A stretch of DNA of 64,000 nt from JAEVLT01 sp964484065 (GCA_964484065.1 CAZAEW010000008.1:28908-92907); one strand, 5' to 3'; numbered from the stretch's first letter, positions 52,074 to 61,299 are shown. Numbers and translations: made by a program. Notes: generated by a model not told the origin, from the letters alone.

Positions 52074-52079
52074 CTCTTT

Positions 52080-52901
52080 TTATTTGGATTGCGTTTCTTT
52101 CTCAAAGAAACTGGAAAGTTCAATAATCATTGCTCCCATTCTCTCGTGTTCCGGAGCGGTATATCGCTTGAGACCTTCTTCCCGCAGGGCCTCTGCCGTT
52201 ACTTTGCCGACAGCTGCGGCAACAACATTTGTAGAAAAAGCATTTAAGATATCAGCGTGTATGCCTTGATTTCTGGCAAATTGAAAAAGGGAACGAACTT
52301 GAATGGCAGTTGTGAAACAAACGGCATCAATCTCGTTATGGAGGATTTCTTTGCACAGTGTATTTACAGTTTCCGCTTCCGGTGCAATATGCTGATATGG
52401 AAGGATTTTTAAGACAGCGGCCCCCCTATCTTCAAAGAATTTCGTTAATGCCGGTGCCGTTTCGCCATGCAGCTGGATCATCACTCTTTTTCCTGTGAAA
52501 TCAAATCCCTCGATGGACCGGGTTAACCCGCTTGTCGTTCCGTCTTCATCAACGGCAACTGGATTAATTCCTAATTTTTTTAATGCTGCTAAGGTTTTAT
52601 AGCCTCTTGAAGCTACTTTTGCCTGTTGCAGGATATTCAAAAATTCATCTTTAACTGCCAGTCTTTCAGCTATATTTAGAAGAGTTTCCAAGCCGATTCC
52701 TGTCGTAAAAACAATCCAATCCGCTCCTGTTTCCATAAATTTCTGCAAATCTGGCTCTACCTCTTTCTCTGCTAAAAAGACCGTACCCTGAAGTGGACGG
52801 ACGACAGGAATTCCCCCTTGTTTTTCAATAATTGTGCTGATTTCTTCAATTTTACGTGTCCCGCCAAAAACGATTTTTTTTCCTTCTAATCCTTTTGCCA
52901 T
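52080..52901 (-). CDS. hemD: uroporphyrinogen-III synthase
   Basis: The 273-residue HemD-fold protein has two alternating domains: KIVFGGTRKIEEISTIIEKQ, WIVFTTGIGLETLL, GYKTLAALKKLGI, FTGKRVMIQLHGE and AVCFTTAIQVRSLFQF. HemD closes hydroxymethylbilane with D-ring inversion. The main Bacillus hem operon is not here, so this is a stand-alone, possibly second, copy perhaps linked to siroheme or cobalamin needs. Sequence conservation in this family is low; the fold-wide pattern supports the call. Confidence 0.82.
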   Translation of the reverse strand: MAKGLEGKKIVFGGTRKIEEISTIIEKQGGIPVVRPLQGTVFLAEKEVEPDLQKFMETGADWIVFTTGIGLETLLNIAERLAVKDEFLNILQQAKVASRGYKTLAALKKLGINPVAVDEDGTTSGLTRSIEGFDFTGKRVMIQLHGETAPALTKFFEDRGAAVLKILPYQHIAPEAETVNTLCKEILHNEIDAVCFTTAIQVRSLFQFARNQGIHADILNAFSTNVVAAAVGKVTAEALREEGLKRYTAPEHERMGAMIIELSSFFEKETQSK

Positions 52902-52933
52902 CCCTTTAACCTCTCCTATATCTTACAAACCTT

Positions 52934-54088
52934 TTAAAATTGCCCGGCACCTTTCATTTTCCAGTAATAAGCACTAAATACATTAGCGAAAGCTTCCATG
53001 GAGTTTTGCAATTCCTCAAAATTATTATCTACTCCTCCGACTTCGATCAATAAGGCGCGAGGCGATAAATCCTGGTTATAAACGCCATTCCCCATGCTTT
53101 TATCTTTTGAAAATACACCCCTGCTTAAACCAGGATACTCTTTTTCGATCGCGGAATGGAGCTGTTTTGCGAGCTCCAGGTTTTGCTTGAAATTTGGATT
53201 TGCTTCCCCAACAATGAAATCTAAACGGGCATAGCTCTTATTGTTAATAGTAACCGTAGTTTTGTCACGGCGCAATGAATCACGGTGAATATCAATCATA
53301 AATTTCAGGTCTGGGTCGCCTCCCATCGCCTCTTGAACAAGACTTCTTGAAAATTGATAGGAATTATTGGCTGTCCACCCTTTTTCATGGAGTTTTTGCG
53401 CTGCGTTTATTGTACTATGCTTTGTGCCAATTCCTTTTGCTTCTAAATTGGATGCAAGCTGGCTGCCAACCCCGACCACGTTTACGGCATTATTGGAGCT
53501 TGTCGCATCATCCGGGGATTGCACTTGTTTTAATAGGGGCAGATAGGATTCCCAGCTATGTGAATGATAAATGTAAACAATTTGTTTTCCATTTGTATTT
53601 TGTGCAGGGGGCTGTGAAGATTGGTTTTCCGGCGGCTTTTTTCCCTTCAAAGCGTCTTTGGAAATCTCTCTTTCTTTTAGCAGCACATCCATTGGCGGTG
53701 AAGATTCAATCGGTAATGTGGTAATATTGGTACCTTCCCCTGCAACTTGTATTTTCGTATTAAAATCCGAAAAACCTGGTAATTCTCTCTCAAAAAAGGT
53801 CCTAACATCGTTAACTTTGATATTTGTGGCTAATTGAAAGCCAATTTTTGTGATGGGAATTTCTTTAATTTCTGGATATTTTTGCGTATAATAACTATTT
53901 TCTACGCCATAAAAATATAAATACAGCTTGTTTAAATCCGTTTTATCGAGGACGGTTCCTACGGAGTCTGATGACATCGTGACAGAGAAAAAAGTCGTCA
54001 TACCCGCAATCAATATGAATACAAAGACAACCGATAATATTGCGCCATTTACTCGGATGAAGATGCCGATCTGCTTGTTTTTTTTCAT
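52934..54088 (-). CDS. spoIIP: stage II sporulation protein P family amidase
   Basis: The 384-residue protein has an N-terminal membrane anchor (GAILSVVFVFILIAGMTTFF) and a linker. The SpoIIP amidase/endopeptidase domain (about 165-380) follows, with IVYIYHSHSWESYLPLL, FMIDIHRDSLRRD and ALLIEVGGVDNNFEELQNSM supplying the zinc-ligand His/Glu. SpoIIP degrades septal peptidoglycan in engulfment. No gpr gene is adjacent as in B. subtilis, so this may be a paralog of the main SpoIIP. Confidence 0.88.
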   Translation of the reverse strand: MKKNKQIGIFIRVNGAILSVVFVFILIAGMTTFFSVTMSSDSVGTVLDKTDLNKLYLYFYGVENSYYTQKYPEIKEIPITKIGFQLATNIKVNDVRTFFERELPGFSDFNTKIQVAGEGTNITTLPIESSPPMDVLLKEREISKDALKGKKPPENQSSQPPAQNTNGKQIVYIYHSHSWESYLPLLKQVQSPDDATSSNNAVNVVGVGSQLASNLEAKGIGTKHSTINAAQKLHEKGWTANNSYQFSRSLVQEAMGGDPDLKFMIDIHRDSLRRDKTTVTINNKSYARLDFIVGEANPNFKQNLELAKQLHSAIEKEYPGLSRGVFSKDKSMGNGVYNQDLSPRALLIEVGGVDNNFEELQNSMEAFANVFSAYYWKMKGAGQF

Positions 54089-54166
54089 AAAAAGCTGCCT
54101 CCTTCTATTTAATAGATATGCAGCTAAAAAATAGATAGAAGCAGCTATAAAGAAATAGAGTTTATT

Positions 54167-55096
54167 TTATTTTTTTTCTTGATAAAGAGCTTTTTTTAAT
54201 GAATCTAAATTATTTTTCATGACGCCTACATAATCTAAGCCTTGTTTTTGCTCCGATTTAGTCAAGCCCTCCAGCGGATTTAATACTTCCGTTTTTGCTC
54301 CAATTTCATTTGCTAAGGTCTTTGCTACTTTTGAAGAGGTCAGTCCTTCAAAAAAGATGATTTTGATCTGTTTTTCTTTTGTCAGTTTCGCCAATTCTGC
54401 CAGTTTTCCAAGAGTTGGCTCAACATCAGGCGATAAACCGGCAATGGCAATTTGAGTTAATCCGTACTCCTTAGCTAAATAAGAGAAAGCAGCATGCTGT
54501 GTAACAAATTCTTTTGTTGGAGCCTTGCTGATGGCATCTCTGTATTGTTGATCTAAATGATCAAGTTTGGCTTTAAATTCAGCTGCATTCTTTTGATAGT
54601 TATTTTTATTTTTAGGATCTTTTTGTTCCATAGCTTTGGCGATCGAATCCACTTCTTTTTTTGCGAGTAGTGGAGAGAGCCAGACATGTGGGTCTTTACT
54701 GTTTTGACTGCCCTTTTCGCCTTCTCCATTTAAAAGTTTTATTTGACCAGCCGCTTCTACCACCTTTAATTTGGATGTATCGATACTCTTAAAGACCTTA
54801 TCTGTCCATGTTTCAAAATACCGGCTATTATAGACAAAAATATCAGCGTCTTGAATACTTGCCATATCTTTTGCTGTTGGCTCCCAATCATGCGGTTCCA
54901 CTCCATTGGGAATTAACAGAGTAACATTAGCTGAATCACCGGCTACTTGTTTTGAAAAATAGTACATCGGGTAAAAAGTAGTAACAACGTTCAATTTTCC
55001 CCCGTCTCTTTTATTGTTTCCTTTGGATTGCTCCCGATTGGAACATCCGCTTAAAATCAGTATAAAAATGAATAAAAGCAGAATTAGTTTTCGCAA
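54167..55096 (-). CDS. znuA: zinc ABC transporter substrate-binding lipoprotein
   Basis: The 309-residue cluster A-1 binding protein has a TTG start with GGGGAG upstream and a lipoprotein signal, LILLLFIFILILSGCSN. Metal ligands are in NGVEPHDWEP, DPHVWLSPLLA, FVTQHAAFSYLA and an acidic residue near IFFEGLTSS. The usual His-rich loop of ZnuA is replaced by a neutral stretch (EGEKGSQNSKD). No ATPase or permease gene is adjacent. Two Zur boxes upstream identify zinc as the metal. Confidence 0.9.
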   Translation of the reverse strand: MRKLILLLFIFILILSGCSNREQSKGNNKRDGGKLNVVTTFYPMYYFSKQVAGDSANVTLLIPNGVEPHDWEPTAKDMASIQDADIFVYNSRYFETWTDKVFKSIDTSKLKVVEAAGQIKLLNGEGEKGSQNSKDPHVWLSPLLAKKEVDSIAKAMEQKDPKNKNNYQKNAAEFKAKLDHLDQQYRDAISKAPTKEFVTQHAAFSYLAKEYGLTQIAIAGLSPDVEPTLGKLAELAKLTKEKQIKIIFFEGLTSSKVAKTLANEIGAKTEVLNPLEGLTKSEQKQGLDYVGVMKNNLDSLKKALYQEKK

Positions 55097-55126
55097 GATA
55101 TTTCTCCCCTTATTTTTTAAAAAAGT

Positions 55127-55147
55127 AAATTGGAATTATTACGATTT
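55127..55147. promoter_or_regulatory. Zur box 1
   Basis: 18 of 20 specified positions match the Bacillus Zur consensus AAATCGTAAT-N-ATTACGATTT. It starts 31 bp upstream of the znuA start. Confidence 0.78.
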
Positions 55148-55198
55148 AAATTTAACAGATATAGAGGAACAATGTTTATATTCCAGAATATTCAATAC

Positions 55199-55219
55199 AA
55201 ATCGGAATTATTACGAATT
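55199..55219. promoter_or_regulatory. Zur box 2
   Basis: Also 18 of 20 matches to the consensus, 72 bp from box 1. Placement between znuA and the rightward gene at 55383 could allow control of both. Confidence 0.72.
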
Positions 55220-55382
55220 GTATATTAACCCGTTTATTACTATATGTCAATCGTTTTCAATAGCCAAGGCATTTAGATTTTTAAATATTTTCTAAAAAAG
55301 GATGGATCCGGGATGTTTTAATGATACAAGCCGACACTTCCCTTCATATAAATATAGCAAGCTTTTGAAAGGAGCTGATAGC

Positions 55383-55646
55383 TTGCAGAATGTATTTATT
55401 CCGAGAGCGCCTGATGTTGTTACAATCCTTTGGGAAAGAAATCCCCTGCACTCAAGACCTGTTCGTACCATTGTTGATTCATCCATAATTGGGAACGCAA
55501 ATCCATGTACACGTAATTTAAGAAACGGACAGCGCTTAATGGACGCAAGTGATTGTTTAGAAGCAAATGGTGTTCGGCTGATTTCTCAACGGAGTACTGG
55601 AGTATTTGGCATCAGTATTTTTCTTCGCCTTTTTAAATTCAAATAG
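55383..55646 (+). CDS. hypothetical protein (87 aa)
   Basis: A TTG start 8 nt after AAAGGAG gives MQNVFIPRAPDVVTILWERN, then a polar middle with two Cys and a C-terminal hydrophobic/basic end (FGISIFLRLFKFK). There is no signal peptide. An upstream in-frame ATG at 55302 lacks a ribosome site. It may be Zur-controlled by position. I do not recognise it. Confidence 0.5.
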   Translation: MQNVFIPRAPDVVTILWERNPLHSRPVRTIVDSSIIGNANPCTRNLRNGQRLMDASDCLEANGVRLISQRSTGVFGISIFLRLFKFK

Positions 55647-55865
55647 ACACAGGGTATCTAATGGATTCCCTGATGTACATATCGGAAGAATGGAGTACAA
55701 AGGATTTTGCATAATATAAGAATGGAAGACAGATTTGGAGAGCTAGATGTTCTGTTCAAAATAAGTTCACTCTTTTAGTTCCAAGAAAATTTAAAAATAA
55801 TTGTTGAAGATTTTATTCTTTGGAGATAATGAAATGTGTTCCGAATAAAACAAGGAGGTGTTGAT

Positions 55866-56165
55866 ATGGAAGGTCAGAATCAATTTTCGGATTTTATTAA
55901 TGAAGTCTCGATACAGACAAAGGTTGAAAATATTTGGAGTAACACGTGCGGTTCTTGGCAAAATTGTAATGAAAATACGATTCAAACCTTTTTGTCACAA
56001 TGTAATGAATACAACATAGATTCGCAATATTGTATGAGTTGGGTCGAGCAGCATAGAGACCAAATACCTGACTGGACGGCGGTTTCTGAGGCCTCGCTTG
56101 GCTGGATGAACGAACACACTTCAGCAGGATCCCCATTTTCCGTTTCTGATGATCAACTAAGCTAA
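55866..56165 (+). CDS. hypothetical protein (99 aa)
   Basis: The ATG follows AAGGAGGTG. The acidic, Gln/Asn-rich product has four Cys (NTCGSWQNCNENTI, SQCNEY, YCMSW) and no signal or membrane segment. A terminator follows. The excellent ribosome site argues for a real gene; no family recognised. Confidence 0.6.
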   Translation: MEGQNQFSDFINEVSIQTKVENIWSNTCGSWQNCNENTIQTFLSQCNEYNIDSQYCMSWVEQHRDQIPDWTAVSEASLGWMNEHTSAGSPFSVSDDQLS

Positions 56166-56167
56166 AA

Positions 56168-56199
56168 AGAGAGCTGGGCAGCTCTCTCCTTCTTTATTT
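56168..56199 (+). terminator. terminator of the 99-aa gene
   Basis: AGAGAGCTG/CAGCTCTCT hairpin with a GG loop, then CCTTCTTTATTT. Confidence 0.75.
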
Positions 56200-56255
56200 C
56201 GTATTTATTAATGCTCCATTATGTAAAACAAACTTCAGCTGCTTATTGGAAATAG

Positions 56256-56762
56256 CTAGTTTTTCTGAGCAAAAGTACTCGGCATGACAACAGCCACTAC
56301 CTCTCCACGTGCACAAACTTGATCTTCAGCAAAAACTTGGGCATTGACTTTCCACTTTTTAGGATGAATCTCCTCTACCGTTCCCACCGCTTTTAGTGGA
56401 ACACCATGCGGGGTTGGCTTTAGAAACTCTACTTTTAATGATGCTGTTACAAATCGTGGCGGTTCCGAATCATCTCCAGGTTCATGGCCATTTTTTCGGT
56501 GAAGTGCTAATGAAGCAGAGCCTGTCCCATGACAATCAATTAAGGAAGCAATGATTCCCCCGTAAACAAATCCTGGAAGTGCTTTATGCTGCTGCTCAGG
56601 ATTAAAAATGGTTACAGTATTCTCTCCGTGCCAGCCTGTACGGAAATGATGCCCTTCTTCATTCAATCTCCCGCAGCCATAGCACCACGCAAAATCATCT
56701 GGATAATCATCTTGGATCGCATTCACTACTTTTTCTTCAGTGTTCAATAGTTTCTCTCCCAC
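56256..56762 (-). CDS. PaaI-family hotdog thioesterase
   Basis: About 168 residues: a Cys-containing N-terminal segment (FAWCYGCGRLNEEGHHFRTG), then the hotdog fold with GFVYGGIIASLIDCHGTGSA carrying the catalytic Asp and the helix, and SLKVEFLKPTPHGVPLKAVG. It probably hydrolyses acyl- or aryl-CoA. Several starts are possible (GTG 56771, GTG 56762, TTG 56747); 56762 has GAGGTG at the best spacing. A CodY-like ATTATTCAGAAAATT (13 of 15) lies at 56783-56797. Confidence 0.82.
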   Translation of the reverse strand: MGEKLLNTEEKVVNAIQDDYPDDFAWCYGCGRLNEEGHHFRTGWHGENTVTIFNPEQQHKALPGFVYGGIIASLIDCHGTGSASLALHRKNGHEPGDDSEPPRFVTASLKVEFLKPTPHGVPLKAVGTVEEIHPKKWKVNAQVFAEDQVCARGEVVAVVMPSTFAQKN

Positions 56763-56906
56763 AAATTTCACCTCATTTTTATATTATTCAGAAAATTATA
56801 ACATATTGTCGTGAAATGTGAAAATGGGGAATTGGAACGAATATCCTAATAAGTGCAATTGCAAAAATCCTGATAAAATACAAAAAATCTTCAGTTTTCT
56901 TTACTT

Positions 56907-57677
56907 TTAACTGCTATGGATAAGGTGATACAGTTTTTCAAGACCCTCCAAAAGTCTTGGGGACGGACGGCAAAAAAGTTCTTCTTCAAGAATCCAAAGT
57001 TTGTTATCATCCAGATGGTCCAGTTTTTCAAAACCCGGACGATTTTTCACTTTTTCTTTTTGAATTTTATCCCTATTGATTCCAACCCATGCAAGACAGA
57101 TAATATCAGGTTTCCGTTTAACCACATCTTCCCAATTTGTTTGGACACTGACCAATTCAACATCTGCATAGAGATTTTTTGCACCAGCGGCTTCCGATAT
57201 TTCAGTAAGCCAGTTGAATTTACCTGGTGTAAATACAGGCTTTGGCCACCATTCCCAGTAAATAGTTGACTGTACTCTGGTACTTTCACTTTTTTCCTTT
57301 ACATTTTCAATTCTTGAACGAAACTGTTTTGCTGCGATGAGTCCACGTTCTTTTTGATGAAGGGCTTCAGCGGTTCGTATTAAGTCAGTCTCAATCTCAG
57401 ACAATGATTGTGGATTTAATACAATATGCGGAATCTTTCGTTCTCTTAATGCTTCTATATTTTTTTCCATTCCCGGGACACTTAATGAGGCAAGCACAAG
57501 GTCCGGTTTTAATTGTTCAACAAGGTCCATATTTATGGCTAAGTCAGGTCCTAGTTTAGGCAGTCCTTTAATTGACTCTGGCCAATCCGAAAAATCATCA
57601 ACACCAACAAGCATGCTTGTTAATCCAAGGTATTCAATTATCTCCGTATTGCTCGGACATAGTGATATTACCCTCAT
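56907..57677 (-). CDS. BtuF-like cobalamin/metal-chelate binding-fold protein, no signal peptide
   Basis: A 256-residue class III substrate-binding fold (RVISLCPSNTEIIEYLGLTS, DLVEQLKPDLVLASLS, VFTPGKFNWLTEISEAAGAK, VVKRKPDIICLAWVG), as in BtuF, but with neither signal peptide nor lipobox. It should therefore be cytoplasmic. The ATG at 57677 follows GAGGTGAGG; a GTG 9 nt upstream is in frame. A role in cobalamin handling is suggested by family and by pduX-cbiA elsewhere in the window, but this is inference. Confidence 0.78.
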   Translation of the reverse strand: MRVISLCPSNTEIIEYLGLTSMLVGVDDFSDWPESIKGLPKLGPDLAINMDLVEQLKPDLVLASLSVPGMEKNIEALRERKIPHIVLNPQSLSEIETDLIRTAEALHQKERGLIAAKQFRSRIENVKEKSESTRVQSTIYWEWWPKPVFTPGKFNWLTEISEAAGAKNLYADVELVSVQTNWEDVVKRKPDIICLAWVGINRDKIQKEKVKNRPGFEKLDHLDDNKLWILEEELFCRPSPRLLEGLEKLYHLIHSS

Positions 57678-57748
57678 TCTCCTCACCTCTTCCCATCTTG
57701 ATCATTTGTCTACATAAACAATTGAAGATTTTTATTTTCCTAACTATT

Positions 57749-58189
57749 TTATTCAACCGTTTCTACAAGCTTGTATAGAAAATCATAAATGATTTGACAG
57801 GATTCTTTAAGGGAAATGCCTTCTTTAAACCCGTCAACATAGTTTAATGCAAAATTAACGTCCCACAAGCCTTCTTGGCTGTTGAAGATGATATCAAATT
57901 TATGGCTTTCCCCTTTTAAAGCCGTATCCATATATGTTTTTATCGCTTTTTCATATTTCTTCTGAAGCTTTAAGCCAAGCATAACATTATAAGTTCCAAA
58001 CACATCATCCACTTCGAGGGAGAGTGCATCAACTCGAATCTGATCCAGCGATTGTGACTCGAGATAAAGAAATTCGTTCTTATGCTTTATTAAATAGTCA
58101 ATTGGATGATGTAAAAAAGCAGCATCCTCTTGTGAAATAGTCTGTTCCGTTTCCTTATCTCCCCGCTCAATATAAGCATTTGAAAACAT
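57749..58189 (-). CDS. hypothetical protein (146 aa)
   Basis: Acidic soluble protein (ISQEDAAFLHHPIDYLIKHK, DDVFGTYNVMLGLKLQKKYE, EGLWDVNFALNYVDGFKEGI). It looks helical, with no signal or known motif. AGGAGGAG precedes the ATG. Upstream of it lies the helicase gene stop's opposite side (44 bp away, same strand), so cotranscription with the helicase is possible. No family recognised. Confidence 0.68.
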   Translation of the reverse strand: MFSNAYIERGDKETEQTISQEDAAFLHHPIDYLIKHKNEFLYLESQSLDQIRVDALSLEVDDVFGTYNVMLGLKLQKKYEKAIKTYMDTALKGESHKFDIIFNSQEGLWDVNFALNYVDGFKEGISLKESCQIIYDFLYKLVETVE

Positions 58190-58233
58190 ATTAACTCCTC
58201 CTAATAGAAAAATTGTACCTGGACTTGATCCGT

Positions 58234-59523
58234 TTACTTTCCTTTTCTTCTCAGGGCTGTTTTAGAATCTTTCTGTCCTGGTTTAGAAAATTTTGAAATG
58301 TTTGAGCTTTTGGCCCTCTTTTTAACTGTTTCACTGTTTTTTGATCTTGATGTTTTAGTGGTTTCTGCCTCTTTTTTTTGTATCTGGGTTGTTTTTACCG
58401 AACTTTGTTTTGGAATTGTCATGTTTAGGTCTTTTTCAATTATATCAAGAACGGGGCGATCCTTTGAAGAGTAGAGCGTTATCGCAATCCCTTTTGTTCC
58501 AGCTCTGCCTGTTCTTCCGATCCGATGGATATAGCTCTCGGAATCTTGAGGGATATCATAATTAAATACATGAGTGACCCCTTCAATATCAAGTCCTCTC
58601 GCAGCCACATCCGTTGCAATTAAGTACTGAATTTCTGCCTCACGGAAACGCTTCATCACCTCTTCTCTCTGGGACTGTGATAAATCACCGTGCAGTTGAT
58701 CACAATTAAAACCATGTGTTTTTAAAATTTCATACAATTTCCCAACTCTGCGCTTTGTCCGGCAAAAAATAACAGCTAAATAAGGGCGATGTGTTTGAAT
58801 TAACTTGATCAGAGTTGCCTGTTTAGCACGGTCAATTGTATAAATCGCTCTCTGTTTGACATTTTCAGCAGGAACATGCTTTTTTTCGATTGAGATAAAC
58901 TCAGGATTTTGCATATATTTAGAGGCTAATGCTCTAATTTCAAGGGGAATTGTGGCTGAAAACATAAGTGTCTGCCTGCTTGCAGGAGTCTCTTCGATAA
59001 TTTTTTCAACCTCATTCAAAAAGCCGATATGGAGCATTTGGTCGGCTTCATCAAGAACGAGGCAGCGTAACTCAGAGAGTTGCAGTGTCCCTCTTCTAAT
59101 GTGATCCAACAGCCGTCCGGGTGTTCCTACGACAATTTGTATTTGGTTTAGAAATTGATTGATCTGCGAATCAACGTTCTGCCCGCCGTATACTGCTAGT
59201 ACGTTGATACTTTTAATATTTTTGATCAGTTTTCCGATTTCCTCTGTTATCTGTATGGCTAATTCCCTTGTTGGGGTAATGATGAGTGCAAAAGGTTTTT
59301 CACCAGTTGAATGGGTTTTTTGGAGAATTGGCAAAACGAAGGCCAATGTTTTACCGGTTCCAGTTTGTGCCTGTGCGATCACATCTTTTCCCTCCATGAT
59401 AAAAGGAATTGCTTGAATCTGTATCGGGGTGGGAGTGACCACTCCATTATCACGTAAGGTCTTTATTATATCGGGTGAGGCACCCAATGATAAAAAATTC
59501 GGCAAATTAATCCCTGCTTTCAA
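58234..59523 (-). CDS. DEAD-box RNA helicase
   Basis: The 429-residue helicase has the Q motif (TPTPIQIQAIPF), motif I AQTGTGKTLAF, Ia PTRELAIQ, motif II DEAD, III SAT, IV-V VIFCRTKRR and ATDVAARGLDI, and VI HRIGRTGRAG. The tail (about 370-429) is Lys/Ser-rich and basic, for RNA contact. It fits the CshA/CshB group for cold and RNA turnover. The start is a TTG with a weak ribosome site; a TTG six codons inside (59505) has AGGG before it. Confidence 0.9.
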   Translation of the reverse strand: MKAGINLPNFLSLGASPDIIKTLRDNGVVTPTPIQIQAIPFIMEGKDVIAQAQTGTGKTLAFVLPILQKTHSTGEKPFALIITPTRELAIQITEEIGKLIKNIKSINVLAVYGGQNVDSQINQFLNQIQIVVGTPGRLLDHIRRGTLQLSELRCLVLDEADQMLHIGFLNEVEKIIEETPASRQTLMFSATIPLEIRALASKYMQNPEFISIEKKHVPAENVKQRAIYTIDRAKQATLIKLIQTHRPYLAVIFCRTKRRVGKLYEILKTHGFNCDQLHGDLSQSQREEVMKRFREAEIQYLIATDVAARGLDIEGVTHVFNYDIPQDSESYIHRIGRTGRAGTKGIAITLYSSKDRPVLDIIEKDLNMTIPKQSSVKTTQIQKKEAETTKTSRSKNSETVKKRAKSSNISKFSKPGQKDSKTALRRKGK

Positions 59524-59604
59524 GATTAAATACTTACTGTATTTATATTGAGTGTTTATCTTTAAAAAGGCAATTATTCTGCGAACTAATTTTGATTAGA
59601 ATAG

Positions 59605-59636
59605 AAAAGACCTTACCGCTTTGGATAAGGTCTTTT
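59605..59636 (-). terminator. terminator of the acetyl-CoA hydrolase gene
   Basis: AAAAGACCTTA/TAAGGTCTTTT stem, 10-nt loop, 18 bp past the minus-strand stop. Confidence 0.85.
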
Positions 59637-59654
59637 GTATAAAAAAGAACTGAT

Positions 59655-61172
59655 TTAGTTTGTTTGTAAAACTTTTTTCTGCATTGTGCCTTCTTTTGCA
59701 AGATTGATATGCCATGAAAGAGCTTCTTCAAGGATATGAGGAGTTTGTCCACCCAGTTTTTCTGCTCTTTCATAATAATCTCTTAATTGGTCACGGTACA
59801 TTGGATGTGCACAGTTTTCAATGATCAGTTTAGCACGTTCTCTCGGTGCTAATCCGCGTAAATCTGCATATCCTTGCTCCGTAACAACAACATCGACATC
59901 ATGCTCAGTGTGGTCAACGTGTGGAACCATTGGAACGATACTAGAAATTTTACCATCTTTCGCAATGGATTTTGTAACGAAGATTCCAAGACGTGCGTTT
60001 CTTGCAAAGTCACCTGAGCCGCCGATTCCGTTCATCATTTTTGTACCGGAAACATGTGTGGAGTTAACATTTCCATAAATATCAAACTCCAATGCAGTAT
60101 TCACTGCAATTAATCCCATTCGGCGGATTAATTCCGGAGAATTGGAGATTTCCTGAGGTCTTAAAATAATCTGATTCCGATAACGGTCGAAGTTGGCATA
60201 GAAATGATCCATTTTTTCCTTAGACAATGTTATGGAACATGCAGAAGCAAATTTAACTTTCCCTGCATCTAACAAATCAAATACTGCATCTTGAAGAACT
60301 TCTGAATAAACTTCTAAATTTTCAAACTCACATTTTAAGAAACCATTTAAAACAGCATTGGCGATTGAACCTATGCCTGATTGAAGCGGTGCAAGTTCAT
60401 TTGTCAGTCTTCCAGCTTTAATTTCATTGCGTAAAAATTCAATTAAATGCCCAGCCATGATTTCAGTTTCGTCATCAGGCGGAACAATTGTAGATGGTGA
60501 ATCCAATTTATCAGTAAATACAATGCCTTTTACTTTATTTAAATCTAATGGAATTCCGATGGTTCCAATTCGATCAGAAGGTTTTGTTATTTGAATTGGT
60601 TTCCGCTGGCCTTGTGGTTCAGGCAAGTAGCAATCATGGACTCCTTCTAATGTATCAGGCTGAGCCATGTTAATTTCGATAATGATATTTTTAGCATTTT
60701 TGATAAATACTACTGAGTTTCCAACAGATGTAGTAGGAATTAATAATCCTTCTTCTGTAATGGAAACCGCTTCAACAATCGCATAATCGATTGGACCAAT
60801 AACTCCATTCCTTACCAATTCGGCTGTGTGAGATAAATGCTGATCACAATATAGCATTTCACCGGCATTCATTGATTTTCTCATTGCTGGTTCTGCTTGG
60901 AATGGTGCACGCTTATTAATAATTCCTTTTTCAGCGAAAAGTTTATCGACATCTGACCCCAAAGATGCCCCTGTATAAACGTCTACCTTAAATTTTTCGC
61001 CAGCATCCGCACGTCTGAATAATGCATGAGGAACTGCTTTTGCATCCCCAGATTTAGTAAAGCCACTTAGTCCCAAAATCATTCCGTCTTGGATCCAAGA
61101 TGCAGCTTCGTCAGCGGAAACCACACGGTTATGTAGTTCCTGAACACGAATACGTTTTAACTTATTTTCCAC
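59655..61172 (-). CDS. acetyl-CoA hydrolase / succinyl-CoA:acetate CoA-transferase family
   Basis: About 505 residues in two CoA-transferase halves: GLSGFTKSGDAKAVPHALF, TGASLGSDVD, the catalytic-glutamate region AIVEAVSITEEG, and MNGIGGSGDFARNA with VTEQGYADLRGLAPRERAK. The family (Ach1/Cat1-like) swaps CoA between acetyl-, succinyl- and propionyl-CoA. The GTG at 61172 with GAGGG before it is preferred over a TTG at 61205 without a ribosome site. A cre site sits 35 bp upstream, so catabolite control is likely. Confidence 0.88.
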   Translation of the reverse strand: MENKLKRIRVQELHNRVVSADEAASWIQDGMILGLSGFTKSGDAKAVPHALFRRADAGEKFKVDVYTGASLGSDVDKLFAEKGIINKRAPFQAEPAMRKSMNAGEMLYCDQHLSHTAELVRNGVIGPIDYAIVEAVSITEEGLLIPTTSVGNSVVFIKNAKNIIIEINMAQPDTLEGVHDCYLPEPQGQRKPIQITKPSDRIGTIGIPLDLNKVKGIVFTDKLDSPSTIVPPDDETEIMAGHLIEFLRNEIKAGRLTNELAPLQSGIGSIANAVLNGFLKCEFENLEVYSEVLQDAVFDLLDAGKVKFASACSITLSKEKMDHFYANFDRYRNQIILRPQEISNSPELIRRMGLIAVNTALEFDIYGNVNSTHVSGTKMMNGIGGSGDFARNARLGIFVTKSIAKDGKISSIVPMVPHVDHTEHDVDVVVTEQGYADLRGLAPRERAKLIIENCAHPMYRDQLRDYYERAEKLGGQTPHILEEALSWHINLAKEGTMQKKVLQTN

Positions 61173-61206
61173 TTTCCCATCCCTCTTTTCTTCCCTTTCA
61201 GACAAT

Positions 61207-61220
61207 TGTAAGCGATTGCA
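61207..61220. promoter_or_regulatory. cre site (CcpA)
   Basis: TGTAAGCGATTGCA fits every fixed position of the cre consensus TGNAANCGNWNNCA. It lies 35 bp upstream of the CoA-transferase start, where CcpA would block the promoter or elongation. Confidence 0.72.
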
Positions 61221-61299
61221 CTGTCGGAATAGGGTTTTTTGGATAGAATTAGGTAATATCAGGACAAATAAGTATATTTTGTGTCTGAAACAGAAATCT

